Positions 1 through 9,095 of a DNA stretch of 64,000 nt are shown here, one piece after another. How positions within the stretch are numbered: position 1 is the stretch's first letter; the number at the start of each line of letters is the position of its first letter. The notes under the pieces were generated by a model. That model worked only from the letters and a program-made list of their open reading frames with translations, searched no databases and had not been told where the DNA came from. The translations under genes and the position numbers were made by a program. Where the stretch lies: positions 1-64,000 of the forward strand of contig CAWEQO010000002.1 of assembly GCA_963811225.1 (NCBI GenBank). The letters run 5' to 3'. This DNA is from CAWEQO01 sp963811225. Its GTDB lineage: Bacteria > Chloroflexota > Anaerolineae > Anaerolineales > Anaerolineaceae.

Positions 1-23
1 GAACTAAGGAACTAATTTTTACG

Positions 24-233
24 TTAGCTCTCTATCTCGCTCCCGCCGCTCAATTCGACGATCGACTTGATGCGGCGCGAGAGCTCGCGGCGCGGCAGCA
101 GGACGCGACGGTTACAGGTCAGACACTCCAGGCCAATATCGGCGCCCAGCCGCGCGACTTTCCATTCGTATCCGCCGCAAGGATGCGGCTTCCGCAGCCG
201 CACGACGTCTCCTAAACGCAAATCAGGTAACAT
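24..233 (-). CDS. DUF951 family small protein
   Basis: A 69-residue protein that I recognise as DUF951: the family core VRLRKPHPCGG followed by a CLTC pair is present (RLRKPHPCGGYEW, then ECLTCNRRVLLPR). Known members are short, often about 65 residues, and have no established biochemical role; the Cys residues (CGG near residue 19, CLTC near 37-40) and basic content suggest a small metal- or nucleic-acid-binding fold, which is inference. The start is well fixed: on the minus strand a TATAAT box (240-245) lies exactly 6 nt before the ATG, with no Shine-Dalgarno, so the message is probably leaderless. It is divergent from the membrane protein that starts at 314. Confidence 0.85.
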   Translation of the reverse strand: MLPDLRLGDVVRLRKPHPCGGYEWKVARLGADIGLECLTCNRRVLLPRRELSRRIKSIVELSGGSEIES

Positions 234-239
234 AGCTGG

Positions 240-245
240 ATTATA
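240..245 (-). promoter_or_regulatory. TATAAT -10 box giving leaderless start
   Basis: A perfect -10 hexamer on the minus strand with 6 nt to the DUF951 ATG at 233. Transcription would begin at or beside the start codon. The same arrangement recurs before 21015, 46512 and 55550. Confidence 0.55.
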
Positions 246-313
246 TCAAAATGCCCCTCGCGAAGGGTGTCTTTGGCGCGGGCTGCAGTCAAAAGTTGTA
301 TAATCGGAAGCGA

Positions 314-937
314 ATGGAAATGCGCTATCATCCAATCCGGGCCAAGCCCTTGACCCCGATTTCCACCCGGCGAAAGCTGGCCCTGGCGCTCTCGTCGGCT
401 GTCCTCGGCCTGGCGCTGGGACTGTTGGCCAAATACCTGGACGGCATGCCGTTCCTCGGGTCGATCGGCACCTCGCTTGGCGTGTGGGTCTTCCTCGCCA
501 CCTTGCTGGCTGCCTGGAGCCGGACGCCGGGCGCTGCAGCGCTGCATGTATTTCTCTTCTTCGCGGCGATGCTGGTGGCATACTACACCTATTCGATGGT
601 CCTGTTTGGGTTCTTCCCTCGCTATTATTTCTTTGCATGGGGTTCGATCGCCCTGCTTTCACCCGCTGCCGCCTATCTGGCCTGGTATGCGCGCGGCGAC
701 GGTTGGGTGGCGGCGGTGTGCGCGGCGCTGCCGGTTGGGCTGCTGATGGCAGAGGGCTACCGTTTTTATTACACGCTCGACCCCTCGCAGATCTTCGACG
801 TGCTGGCGGCCGTGGCCCTGGCGCTGGCGCTCGGCAGCAAGTGGAGTCAGCGAGCGCGCATCCTGGCGCTGGCCGTGTTCGCCTTCCTGGTCTTCCGGCA
901 AGCGCACGTTCTCGAATTGATCTTCGGTGATTTGTAA
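314..937 (+). CDS. polytopic membrane protein, DUF6518-like
   Basis: A roughly 207-residue hydrophobic protein with about six to seven predicted membrane segments (for example LALALSSAVLGLALGLLA, ALHVFLFFAAMLVAYYTY, the segment around LLSPAAAYLAWYA, and the C-terminal ALAVFAFLVF). It resembles the DUF6518 group of small integral membrane proteins; function is unknown. An in-frame upstream ATG exists at 251, but I prefer 314 (MEMRYHP), because a TATAAT box at 299-304 lies just upstream and would leave the longer start untranscribed. It stands alone and is followed by a repeat-filled intergenic stretch. Family assignment is tentative; that it is a real membrane protein is clear. Confidence 0.7.
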   Translation: MEMRYHPIRAKPLTPISTRRKLALALSSAVLGLALGLLAKYLDGMPFLGSIGTSLGVWVFLATLLAAWSRTPGAAALHVFLFFAAMLVAYYTYSMVLFGFFPRYYFFAWGSIALLSPAAAYLAWYARGDGWVAAVCAALPVGLLMAEGYRFYYTLDPSQIFDVLAAVALALALGSKWSQRARILALAVFAFLVFRQAHVLELIFGDL

Positions 938-980
938 GACCGATATAATTTTATCAAAACGGGCAATTGTGGTTGCAGTC

Positions 981-1387
981 TGTAGGGGCACGGCGAGTAG
1001 CGCAAGACCACACATTCCACATGTAGGGGCACGGCGAGTAGCGCAAGACTACATCATTGAACCAATACGAAGCCGTGCCCCCCCACAACCCACCAGAATC
1101 ATTTCAAAGAAGAATTGCCTTGGCCCCTTCCCTTCGGCCTAAATGACCGATTGCCATCGGGGCACGGCTTCGTATTGGTTAAATTATGGAGTCTTGCGCT
1201 ACTCGCCGTGCCCCTACATGTGGAATTGTGTGGTCTTGCGCTACCCGCCGTGCCCCTACAGACACAATGATGTGATCTGGCGCTACTCGCCGTGGACCTA
1301 CATACACAATGATGCGGTCTGGCGCTGCCCGGCGTGCCCCTACATGTAGAATTCTATGGTCTGGCGCTGCCCGGCGTGCCCCCTACA
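981..1387. repeat. composite inverted/direct repeat element, type A copy 1
   Basis: Two direct copies of a ~28-bp unit (TAGGGGCACGGCGAGTAGCG...) at about 981 and 1022 are followed by an inner arm CCAATACGAAGCCGTGCCCC (about 1062-1081), a ~70-bp core, the inverted inner arm (about 1159-1180) and then four to five reverse-orientation copies of the outer unit (about 1191-1387), the last ones decaying. No convincing ORF. The same architecture, with different but internally matching bases, occurs at 10807-11059. Confidence 0.8.
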
Positions 1388-1414
1388 GGCTCAACTCTTC
1401 TATCCCAACGGCTT

Positions 1415-3268
1415 TTATACCATCACCACGTTCACCCCATCCTCGGACAGGTATTTCCGCACCAGCGATTCCTCGAACGTGGCGACAATCGCTTGCTTGA
1501 ACATGCCGCGCTTGTGGCTCTGCACGAGGAAGCGCACCAGCGAGCGCCGGTTGACGGGGTCGAGGTGTTCCAGCGGCTCGTCGATCATTAAGAAGTCGAG
1601 GCTGCTGAAGTTGTGGGCGATGATGGTGTGCAGCATGATCAGCAGGGCAGTCTTCTCGCCGCCGCTCAGCTGGTACAGGTCAAACTGGCGGCCCAGGTCG
1701 TCTTGCAGGGTGGGCACGCCCTGCTTGTCCAGGGCGATCTGCCAGTCGGCCTCACCGGTGAAAGCGCCCCACAGTTGGGCGATCTGGTTGTAGATGAAGC
1801 TCATGTCGGCGTTGCGCTGGGCGATCAGGGTCTGCTCGCTGGCTTGCGAGGCCGAGCGCAGCGACATCAGCCGCACCTCCAGCCCCACCAGGGCCGCGCT
1901 GACGTCCTCGGGCCGCTCGAAGCCCAGGCCCTGCAGGCGGCGCTGCACGGCGATGTAACTGGCCTGCTGCGACTGGAGCTGGTTCATGCGCTGCTGGATC
2001 TCGGCCCGCTCGGTCTCCAGCCCGGCCAACTGCTCGCGGGTCTCCAGCGACTTTGTCAGGGCGGCTTCGATCTGGTCATAACTGCAGTCCAGGTCGACCC
2101 CATCAACGTGGCCGTAACCGATCAGGCTGCGCAGCTGGCGCAGCAGGTCCAGGCGAGCTCTGGCCTCACGGCGATCCTGCTCGGCCTGCCTGCCCTCAAG
2201 CCGCAGGGCAGAGGCCTGATCCTGGGCGACCTGCATGTCCGCGCGCAGCTTTTCCAGCACGGTCTGGCGGTCACCGGCGCTCATCGGCTTCTGGCAGACC
2301 GGGCATGGCAGCGTCTCTTCGCTGTCCTCGTAGGGCGCCAGCACGGCCAGGATCTTGGCATAGGCCTGCTGCTCGCCCTCCAGGCGGGCCACCTGAGACA
2401 CGGCCTCCTGCCCGGCGCGCTCGCCTTGCTCCACCTCGGCCTCGAGACCGGTGACATACTCGATCAGCGGGGTCGAGCGGAAGGCCTGCCAACCTTGGAC
2501 GGCCTGAGACATCTGGCCTTCCACTACCGCCAGCATATCCTGCAGGCGCACGGCCTCTTCGCTCTGGCTCTGGATCTGGATGGCATGCGCCTTATTCTCC
2601 TCGATCTGGCGTATTAACAGGTCATGCACCATCTCACCTGAGCGCAGCCGGTCTTGCAGGTCGGCCTCGGTGCGGATGTCCAGACCGGCCAGGTCGTCGA
2701 CCAGTTCTTTCAGGGCATCCAGGCGCTGCTTGATCTTCTTCTCGGCCTTGCCGACCGCAGCGGCGAAGGCGTCCAACTGGGTCAGGCCCAACACCTGACG
2801 GACCTGGTTCTCCAGCGCCTCGCCGGGAGGATTGTTGATGAAGCTGTAGACATCGCCCTCGGCCATGTAGATGATGCGGCGCAAGAAGTCGTCGGACACA
2901 CCGAGCATCTTGCCGATGTACTTGGTGGCGCCGGAATGATTGCCGGCCAGGGTCTTGTCGTCCAGCAGGCGCTTGAGCTCGGCCTCGGCAGCGGCACGCG
3001 GCCCCTGTGAGCGGCTGACGCGGTAGCCTTTACCCTCCAGCTCGAAGTTCAGGTTGACGGTGGCGTTCACGTCCGGGTTGCGCAGCAGGCGCGGGCGGGT
3101 CTTGCTGTTGAACAGCATGCTCTCGCCGGTCAGGCCATAGCAGACCGCCTCAAGGACCGAGGTCTTCCCGGCGCCATTTGCGCCCATCAAGAAGTTGATG
3201 CCCGGCTCCAGGCGGATCTGGCGGTGGTCGAAGGCGCGCCAGTTGACCATCTCGATGGTGTTGATCAT
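1415..3268 (-). CDS. Rad50/SbcC-like SMC-type ATPase
   Basis: A 617-residue ABC/SMC-class ATPase. Walker A is GANGAGKT at residues 29-36, the ABC signature LSGGE at 534-538, and Walker B LDFLMIDEP at 557-565. Between them lie two heptad-rich arms with a CPVC motif at 322-325, the position of a Rad50 zinc hook. It is much shorter than SbcC (about 1000 residues), so the coiled coil is short. The family uses ATP-driven dimerisation on DNA ends, normally with a nuclease partner. Here the upstream gene overlaps by 4 bp (ATGA) and is not SbcD/Mre11, which suggests a different partner protein. Function is inferred as DNA repair or genome defence; no specific named subfamily recognised. Confidence 0.85.
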   Translation of the reverse strand: MINTIEMVNWRAFDHRQIRLEPGINFLMGANGAGKTSVLEAVCYGLTGESMLFNSKTRPRLLRNPDVNATVNLNFELEGKGYRVSRSQGPRAAAEAELKRLLDDKTLAGNHSGATKYIGKMLGVSDDFLRRIIYMAEGDVYSFINNPPGEALENQVRQVLGLTQLDAFAAAVGKAEKKIKQRLDALKELVDDLAGLDIRTEADLQDRLRSGEMVHDLLIRQIEENKAHAIQIQSQSEEAVRLQDMLAVVEGQMSQAVQGWQAFRSTPLIEYVTGLEAEVEQGERAGQEAVSQVARLEGEQQAYAKILAVLAPYEDSEETLPCPVCQKPMSAGDRQTVLEKLRADMQVAQDQASALRLEGRQAEQDRREARARLDLLRQLRSLIGYGHVDGVDLDCSYDQIEAALTKSLETREQLAGLETERAEIQQRMNQLQSQQASYIAVQRRLQGLGFERPEDVSAALVGLEVRLMSLRSASQASEQTLIAQRNADMSFIYNQIAQLWGAFTGEADWQIALDKQGVPTLQDDLGRQFDLYQLSGGEKTALLIMLHTIIAHNFSSLDFLMIDEPLEHLDPVNRRSLVRFLVQSHKRGMFKQAIVATFEESLVRKYLSEDGVNVVMV

Positions 3269-3978
3269 ACCGCACCGCCTGCATCGACTTGCGCCAGCCG
3301 CTCGATCAACTCGTCGGTCTCAGCGCCCTGCAGGGCCGCCCGCAGCGCCGACATCAGCAGTTCTTTCTCCTCATAATAGGGGAACACTTCGGCGGCCTTG
3401 CTGCGCTCGCGGTTGCGGTAGTTGCGGCTCATCTCCACGTCGATGGCCTTACCGATCTCCTCATCAAACACCTCCACCAGGTCGACGCGCTGACCGGGCG
3501 GCTGCTGGTTGGGATCGAGGCGCAGGTCCCAGCGCTTCACCTGGCGCTCGATCAGGTCGTCGATCACCGCCTGGAGCGGTTGGGCCTGGGCCAGCAAGCC
3601 GGGTATGCGCTCGGGGTTGGCCAGCATGAACTGGATGCGCGCCAGCGAGAGCGGCACGGCATCGAGCGTATCGGTGGTCCAGACGTAGAGCAGCGCCTGC
3701 GTGCTGGGGTTGGCCTCCAGCAGGGCGGCGGTATTACGCAGGCGGTCGGCGGGCAGGCGGCGCTGACCGCCGGGCGCGTCGAGCATCTCCAGGCGGAAGT
3801 CGTAGTCGTCCACCTGAAGGAGGTAGTCGGCGCCGGGCCGGCCGGCCAGGTGGCGGTCGGGCATCAAGCGGAACTGCTCGTCGGGGCGCGCCGCAATCAG
3901 CTGCTCGACCACCTGGACGAGAGCTTGCTCGGCGTTATCTCGGAACAATCCGTGCATGGGGTCTTGGAATTCACTCAT
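3265..3978 (-). CDS. unknown partner of SMC-like ATPase
   Basis: A 237-residue soluble, acidic protein that I do not recognise. It is the first gene of a two-gene unit: its stop overlaps the start of the Rad50-like ATPase by 4 bp, so the two products are probably made in fixed ratio and may bind each other. The N-terminal half reads like an alpha/beta domain (GADYLLQVDDYDFRLEML, then QALLYVWTTDT), faintly like a restriction-endonuclease-type core, but I cannot see a complete PD-(D/E)xK signature. The C-terminal half is helical and charged (EEIGKAIDVEMSRNYRNRERSKAAEVFPYY). Start is the first ATG; no clear Shine-Dalgarno. A TATAAT-like box lies about 37 nt upstream on the minus strand. Confidence 0.75.
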   Translation of the reverse strand: MSEFQDPMHGLFRDNAEQALVQVVEQLIAARPDEQFRLMPDRHLAGRPGADYLLQVDDYDFRLEMLDAPGGQRRLPADRLRNTAALLEANPSTQALLYVWTTDTLDAVPLSLARIQFMLANPERIPGLLAQAQPLQAVIDDLIERQVKRWDLRLDPNQQPPGQRVDLVEVFDEEIGKAIDVEMSRNYRNRERSKAAEVFPYYEEKELLMSALRAALQGAETDELIERLAQVDAGGAV

Positions 3979-4039
3979 GGGGTCTGCTTTCTATGGCCTA
4001 GGGTTGGCTGGCTTTATTATAAGGCATATGAAAGAGAGC

Positions 4040-4062
4040 AGAGAGTGGAGAGTAGAGAACGG
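4040..4062 (+). repeat. purine-rich repeat shared with 14389 element
   Basis: The stretch around GAGTGGAGAGTAGAGAAC is found again in both arms of the long palindrome at 14389-14490. Here it is a lone, non-palindromic copy in the intergenic region upstream of the SMC partner gene. Confidence 0.5.
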
Positions 4063-4085
4063 TCTTATGCGGAGCACTTCCTTCG

Positions 4086-4212
4086 TCCCATGCTCCCGCG
4101 TGGGACGGCTTTTTGGACGCTCGGCGTCCTCTTTGATTTAGAGGACTTTGGTCCACAGTAGAGGCGCGGAGCGCCGGGGGAGCCGTCCCACGCGGGAGCA
4201 TGGGACGGAGGA
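4086..4212. repeat. paired hairpins in inverted orientation
   Basis: Two copies of a hairpin of the form CCGTCCCA-loop-TGGGACGG, one at about 4086-4113 and its inverted copy at about 4182-4209, flank ~70 bp containing GGTCCA and a GGCGCGGAGCGCC palindrome. A related hairpin with different, compensated arms is at about 58850-58912. The 3979-4271 gap holds nothing else that I can identify. Confidence 0.6.
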
Positions 4213-4271
4213 GAGCCGTTCCTGCTCTGTACCTTCTTTTCTGGATTACAATGCAACCAGGAGGGAAATAT

Positions 4272-5036
4272 ATGTCTACGACCGCCCGCGTCTGGGTGGG
4301 CACCAGCGGCTGGAACTACAAGCACTGGTCGAACGGGGTGTTCTACCCCGAGGGATTGAAAGCGCGCGACTGGCTGGAGTTCTTTGCGCGCAGCTTCGAC
4401 ACGGTGGAGGTCAACAACACCTTCTACAACCTGGCCAAGAAATCGGTGTTCGAGTCGTGGCGGGAGACTGCGCCGCGGGGGTTCTGCTTTGCAGTCAAGG
4501 TCTACCGTTACATCACCCACCGCAAGAAGCTGCTGGACGTGGAAGAAACCCTGCCGCCGTTCCTGGAGAACGCGGCCGGGCTGGGGGATAAGCTCGGGCC
4601 GCTGCTGTTCCAGCTGCCGCCGCGCTGGCATTACAACGGCGAGCGGCTGCAGTCGCTGCTGGAGTACATGGACTGGCAGCGCCTGCTGCCGGACGTTCGC
4701 TGGGCCCTGGAAGTGCGTGATAAGACCTGGTACAACCAGGAATTGTTCGCCTTGCTGCGGGAGCATAATGTCTCGCTGGTGCTGGCCGACCAGCCGGGTT
4801 TCGCCGCCCAGGGCCCGGTCACGGCGGACTTTGTGTTTGTGCGCCGGCATGGGCCGAAGCAGTTGTATTCCTCCAACTATACCGAGGACTTGCTGCAGGC
4901 GGATGCCAGGCAGATCCAGGAGTGGATCGGGCAGGGAAGGGACGTGTATATCTACTTCAACAACGACGCCCAGGGCTTTGCGGTGCGAAACGCCTTACGG
5001 CTGAAGGAAATACTGGGGACTACAAATAATTCCTAG
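4272..5036 (+). CDS. DUF72 (YecE-like) protein
   Basis: A 254-residue DUF72 protein. Family landmarks are all present: VGTSGWNYKHW near the N-terminus, FDTVEVNNTFYNL, FCFAVKVYRYITHRKKL, LGPLLFQLPPRW, WALEVRDKTWY, and near the end DVYIYFNNDAQGFAVRNA. The fold is a TIM-barrel-like domain; the biochemical function of the family is not established. Start at 4272 is chosen because AGGAGGG sits at 4259-4265 with good spacing, whereas the in-frame ATG at 4200 lies inside the hairpin repeat. It is a single-gene unit flanked by repeats. Confidence 0.92.
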   Translation: MSTTARVWVGTSGWNYKHWSNGVFYPEGLKARDWLEFFARSFDTVEVNNTFYNLAKKSVFESWRETAPRGFCFAVKVYRYITHRKKLLDVEETLPPFLENAAGLGDKLGPLLFQLPPRWHYNGERLQSLLEYMDWQRLLPDVRWALEVRDKTWYNQELFALLREHNVSLVLADQPGFAAQGPVTADFVFVRRHGPKQLYSSNYTEDLLQADARQIQEWIGQGRDVYIYFNNDAQGFAVRNALRLKEILGTTNNS

Positions 5037-5363
5037 TGGACGTTCGCCTTTACCAGCTCCTGGAACGCCTGCCAGTCGGCTTCGCTCTGGAGGAATCACC
5101 GGGGAAACAATTGAAATAATGGGCTTTTGGAGTAGAGCATTACAAAGTCGGATTGATAGAGGGCCTTTTTGTATGCAGCCCACTGAACTTGTCCGGTTGT
5201 TACTTGCGATTGGAGTGAAAATCCACTTTCACCGGCCGCGCCGCTGATCGGGCCTTGTGTGGATTGTTTTTATTATATCGAGGATTAAAAAGATAAGTTG
5301 GGAGGCACTTTGGAAGTGCGTCCCAACTGGATGTTCTAGAAAGAAGCCCGGTTTTTGGCGAAA
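5037..5363. repeat. gap with TTTGGAA-loop hairpin (copy 1)
   Basis: This 327-bp gap has no gene that I can support. It holds a hairpin at 5296-5328 (arms AGTTGGGAGGCACTT / AAGTGCGTCCCAACT, loop TGG, one arm mismatch). The same hairpin with compensated arms is at 36301-36333 and 43846-43874. Confidence 0.7.
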
Positions 5364-6524
<1,161 letters not shown>

Positions 6525-6589
6525 TGTGGCTCCTTCCTGGGTGGGTGTGACGCTCATAGATTCTGATGATCCTCCGTTCTGGGCAGGCC

Positions 6590-6826
6590 TTAGTCCCACC
6601 CGGTAGGGGTGGGCCCGACAGTCTTCACCTGCCATTGATCTTTTAATTCATCGTAATGCAACTCAAACCGGCGGCCCTGGCGGGTGCGCACGCGAAATGC
6701 GCGCCCGCGCGGGTCTCGCCAGTTAGATTCAATCTCTTCGATTTCCAGCCGCTGCCCCTGCCAGTGGAGGGCGACGGGCCTCTCGGCGTAGACGCTGCCC
6801 GGGTGACACTCGACAACGTCCGTCAC
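6590..6826 (-). CDS. DUF6504-like small protein
   Basis: A 78-residue protein with the pattern YAERPVALHWQGQRLEIEEI...WRDPRGRAFRVRTRQGRRFELHYDE, which I recognise as a small beta-rich family (DUF6504-like) of unknown function, in other bacteria often beside DNA-repair genes. Its ATG overlaps the TGA of the nucleotidyltransferase gene by 4 bp, so translation is probably coupled. Family name is from memory of the motif; that it is a genuine conserved short ORF is more certain. Confidence 0.7.
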   Translation of the reverse strand: MTDVVECHPGSVYAERPVALHWQGQRLEIEEIESNWRDPRGRAFRVRTRQGRRFELHYDELKDQWQVKTVGPTPTGWD

Positions 6827-7835
6827 CGCTCAATCCAGGAGGCGTTGCCGATATTGAAGCGGCTGGCCTGCCCGTTGAGTTGGACTTCCTGCCCCAACAG
6901 CGAATCCTCCAGGATCATCTGATGCACGTTGACGCAGTTCTCGAGGATCGAGTTATGGACGATAGCGTTGGTGATATCGCAGTCCTCGCCAACCGAGACG
7001 TACGGCCCCACCACCGAGTTCTCGATGTGGGCGTTCGCATTCACGTACACGGGCGGCACGATGGCGACACCGGCATGGCGCTTGGCGGCTTCGGCGCTGT
7101 TGTCGTATCCGTGCGAGAGCAGGTACTGGTTGGTGGCCAGCAGCGAATTGGGCGTGCCGGCGTCCAGCCAGGTCTCGATCTTGCGGGTGCGGAAGTCGGC
7201 GCCCTGCTCGAGCAGGATGTTGATCGCATCGGCCAGAAAGTACTCGTTCTGCAGCTGGACGTTGCGATTCATCTGCTCCTGGATGGCGGCCATCAGGTCG
7301 TCGGCGGAGCGGAAGTAGTAGAAGCCGACAACCACCAGGTTATTGCTCATGTCGCGCGGCTTCTCGACCAGTTTGACCACCCGGCCTTCCTGATTGAGCT
7401 GGGCCACGCCAAAGCGGCGCGGGTCTTCCACTTCTTTCACGCAGGCGACACCGTCTGCGGTTTCGTTTTAAGGAACGAGAGGTCGGTCTCGATCAACGTG
7501 TCCGAAAAGGCCATCAGCATCTTGCCGTGCAGGTGCTCGCGCGCCTGCCACAGCGCATCCGACTGGCCGCGCATCTCGGCCTGGAGCACGTAGCGCACCT
7601 TCTTGTCGGGATGGCGGCGCTCCATGTGGCGTTTGAGCTGGTCGCCCTGCGGCCCGATGATGAAGACGTACTCCACATCGAACTCGTCCGGGATGGACTT
7701 GAACTGCTCCAACACATAATCCAGCACCGTCCGACCTGCAAGCGCAATCAACGGCTTCGGCTTGCTCCAGGTGTGAGGGCGCATGCGCGTCCCCAGCCCC
7801 GCCATTGGGATTGCGATTTTAATCGTCTCTGACAT
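6823..7835 (-). pseudogene. sugar-phosphate nucleotidyltransferase, frameshifted
   Basis: Two abutting frames make one nucleotidyltransferase of about 337 residues. The N-terminal part (7437-7835) has the NTP-binding GLGTRMRPHTWSKPKPLI; the C-terminal part (6823-7440) has GVAQL...EKP, WLDAGTP and a left-handed beta-helix tail (NAHIENSVVGPYVSVGEDCDI), as in glucose-1-phosphate thymidylyltransferase relatives. Reading continues smoothly (PADGVACVKEVEDPRRFG) if one base is restored near 7456-7465, so a 1-nt deletion explains the break. It would make an NDP-sugar for envelope glycans. The gene has a good Shine-Dalgarno (GGGAGG). Because other genes here carry similar single-base shifts, a sequencing indel is as likely as real decay. 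Confidence 0.8.
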
Positions 7836-8055
7836 TTACATGACCTCCCTATGAAATGTTAAAAGTATTGCTTTCCCTCGTATTGTATCATCAGTCACAA
7901 ACTTGCAACAGTCTGGTAGAATGCCGGGGCGCAGTGGTGCTCCCTAAAAGCATGTTAATATAACGTTTATTGTCCCGATTTGCAGGCCGTGGTAGAATCA
8001 TATGAGATAGCATAGGATCATTCCACGTTGGAATTGATCGATTGGAGTTAATAAC

Positions 8056-9018
8056 ATCAAGATTCGCTCATTCGCCTGGTATGATCTGGTTTCTCTCTAT
8101 CGTTGGCGGAATCAGATGATCCCACTCGATAACGCCCTGGTCCTCACTCGCGGCAGCCCAATCGGGCTCACGGCAGCGCTGACCCGTCTACACCCATCGC
8201 ACGGCAGTTTTACCGGGGTTGTGAAATATCCGGACGGCGGCGCTCCGCTCATCGGGCAGATGCTTTATCGCCTGGGAGACCGTTCGGCGCGCCTGTCGTT
8301 CCTGACCCCGGCCAGCGCCGCGCACACGTCACCCGTCACCCGCCTGACCGAAGGGATGGCGCACATCGCCGGGGAATGGGGCGCGTTCAACCTGCTGGCC
8401 GAGGTGGACGAGCAAAGCGAAGCCCTGACCGGGCTGCGCCGGGCAGGCTTTGCGATCTATGCCCGGCAGCGGATTTGGAAGCTGCCCGGCGGACGACCAA
8501 ACGGGCAGGAAGGGCCTTCCTCCTGGCGGCCGGTTACCCCGGTCGACGAATCTGCTATCCGCAGCCTGTACCAGTGCCTGGTGCCGCCCCTGGCCCAAGG
8601 CGCCGAAGCGTTCCCGCTGCAGAATTTCAGGGGTTTCATCTACAAGCAGAAAGATGAAACGCTGGCATTCGCAGAGGGGATCTTCGGCCCGCGCGGCATC
8701 TATCTGATCCCACTGGTGCACCCCACCGTGGAAAACGTGGGCCGCTTGCTGGCCGAGTTACCCCAACGGATGTCGCCAGTGCTCAAGCGCCCGGTGTACA
8801 TCGCCGTGCGTTCGTACCAATCGTGGCTCGAAAGCGCCCTGGAAGACAGCTGCACCCTGGTCGGCCCGCGCCAGGCGCTGCTGGTCAAGCACCTGGCGCA
8901 TATCCAACGCGTTTTCGCCGCCAACGGTCACCGCATGGCCAGCCTGGAACATGCCAAGGCTGAGCCGAGCGCCCCAATCGTTTCCAACTGCCTGGAAACG
9001 ACGGAAAGTTATCAATAG
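8056..9018 (+). CDS. GNAT-like protein, possible AUC start
   Basis: About 320 residues. The region GAFNLLAEVDEQSEALTGLRRAGFAIYARQRIW resembles the GNAT acetyltransferase ending, and a second, more diverged half follows, so a double-GNAT fold is my tentative reading; no substrate can be given. The first ATG is at 8116 and has no ribosome site. Coding character extends upstream in frame as IKIRSFAWYDLVSLYRWRNQ, a typical GNAT first strand and helix, to an ATC at 8056 that is preceded by TTGGAG with an 8-nt spacer. I therefore extend the gene to 8056, either as an AUC start or as a mis-called ATG. The downstream neighbour is the AAA/R3H ATPase. Confidence 0.55.
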   Translation: MKIRSFAWYDLVSLYRWRNQMIPLDNALVLTRGSPIGLTAALTRLHPSHGSFTGVVKYPDGGAPLIGQMLYRLGDRSARLSFLTPASAAHTSPVTRLTEGMAHIAGEWGAFNLLAEVDEQSEALTGLRRAGFAIYARQRIWKLPGGRPNGQEGPSSWRPVTPVDESAIRSLYQCLVPPLAQGAEAFPLQNFRGFIYKQKDETLAFAEGIFGPRGIYLIPLVHPTVENVGRLLAELPQRMSPVLKRPVYIAVRSYQSWLESALEDSCTLVGPRQALLVKHLAHIQRVFAANGHRMASLEHAKAEPSAPIVSNCLETTESYQ

Positions 9019-9095
9019 AAATCATTCGTCCGGGCATGGGGGACTGAGCCCCCTTGTCAAACGACGGTTTATTATAAAAAAAGAGTGTTTGATAC

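Noticed and set aside
1613..2617. Long open frame on the plus strand (334 codons)
   Set aside because: It is antisense to the SMC-like ATPase, has low-complexity Leu/Gln/Gly-rich translation and no ribosome site.
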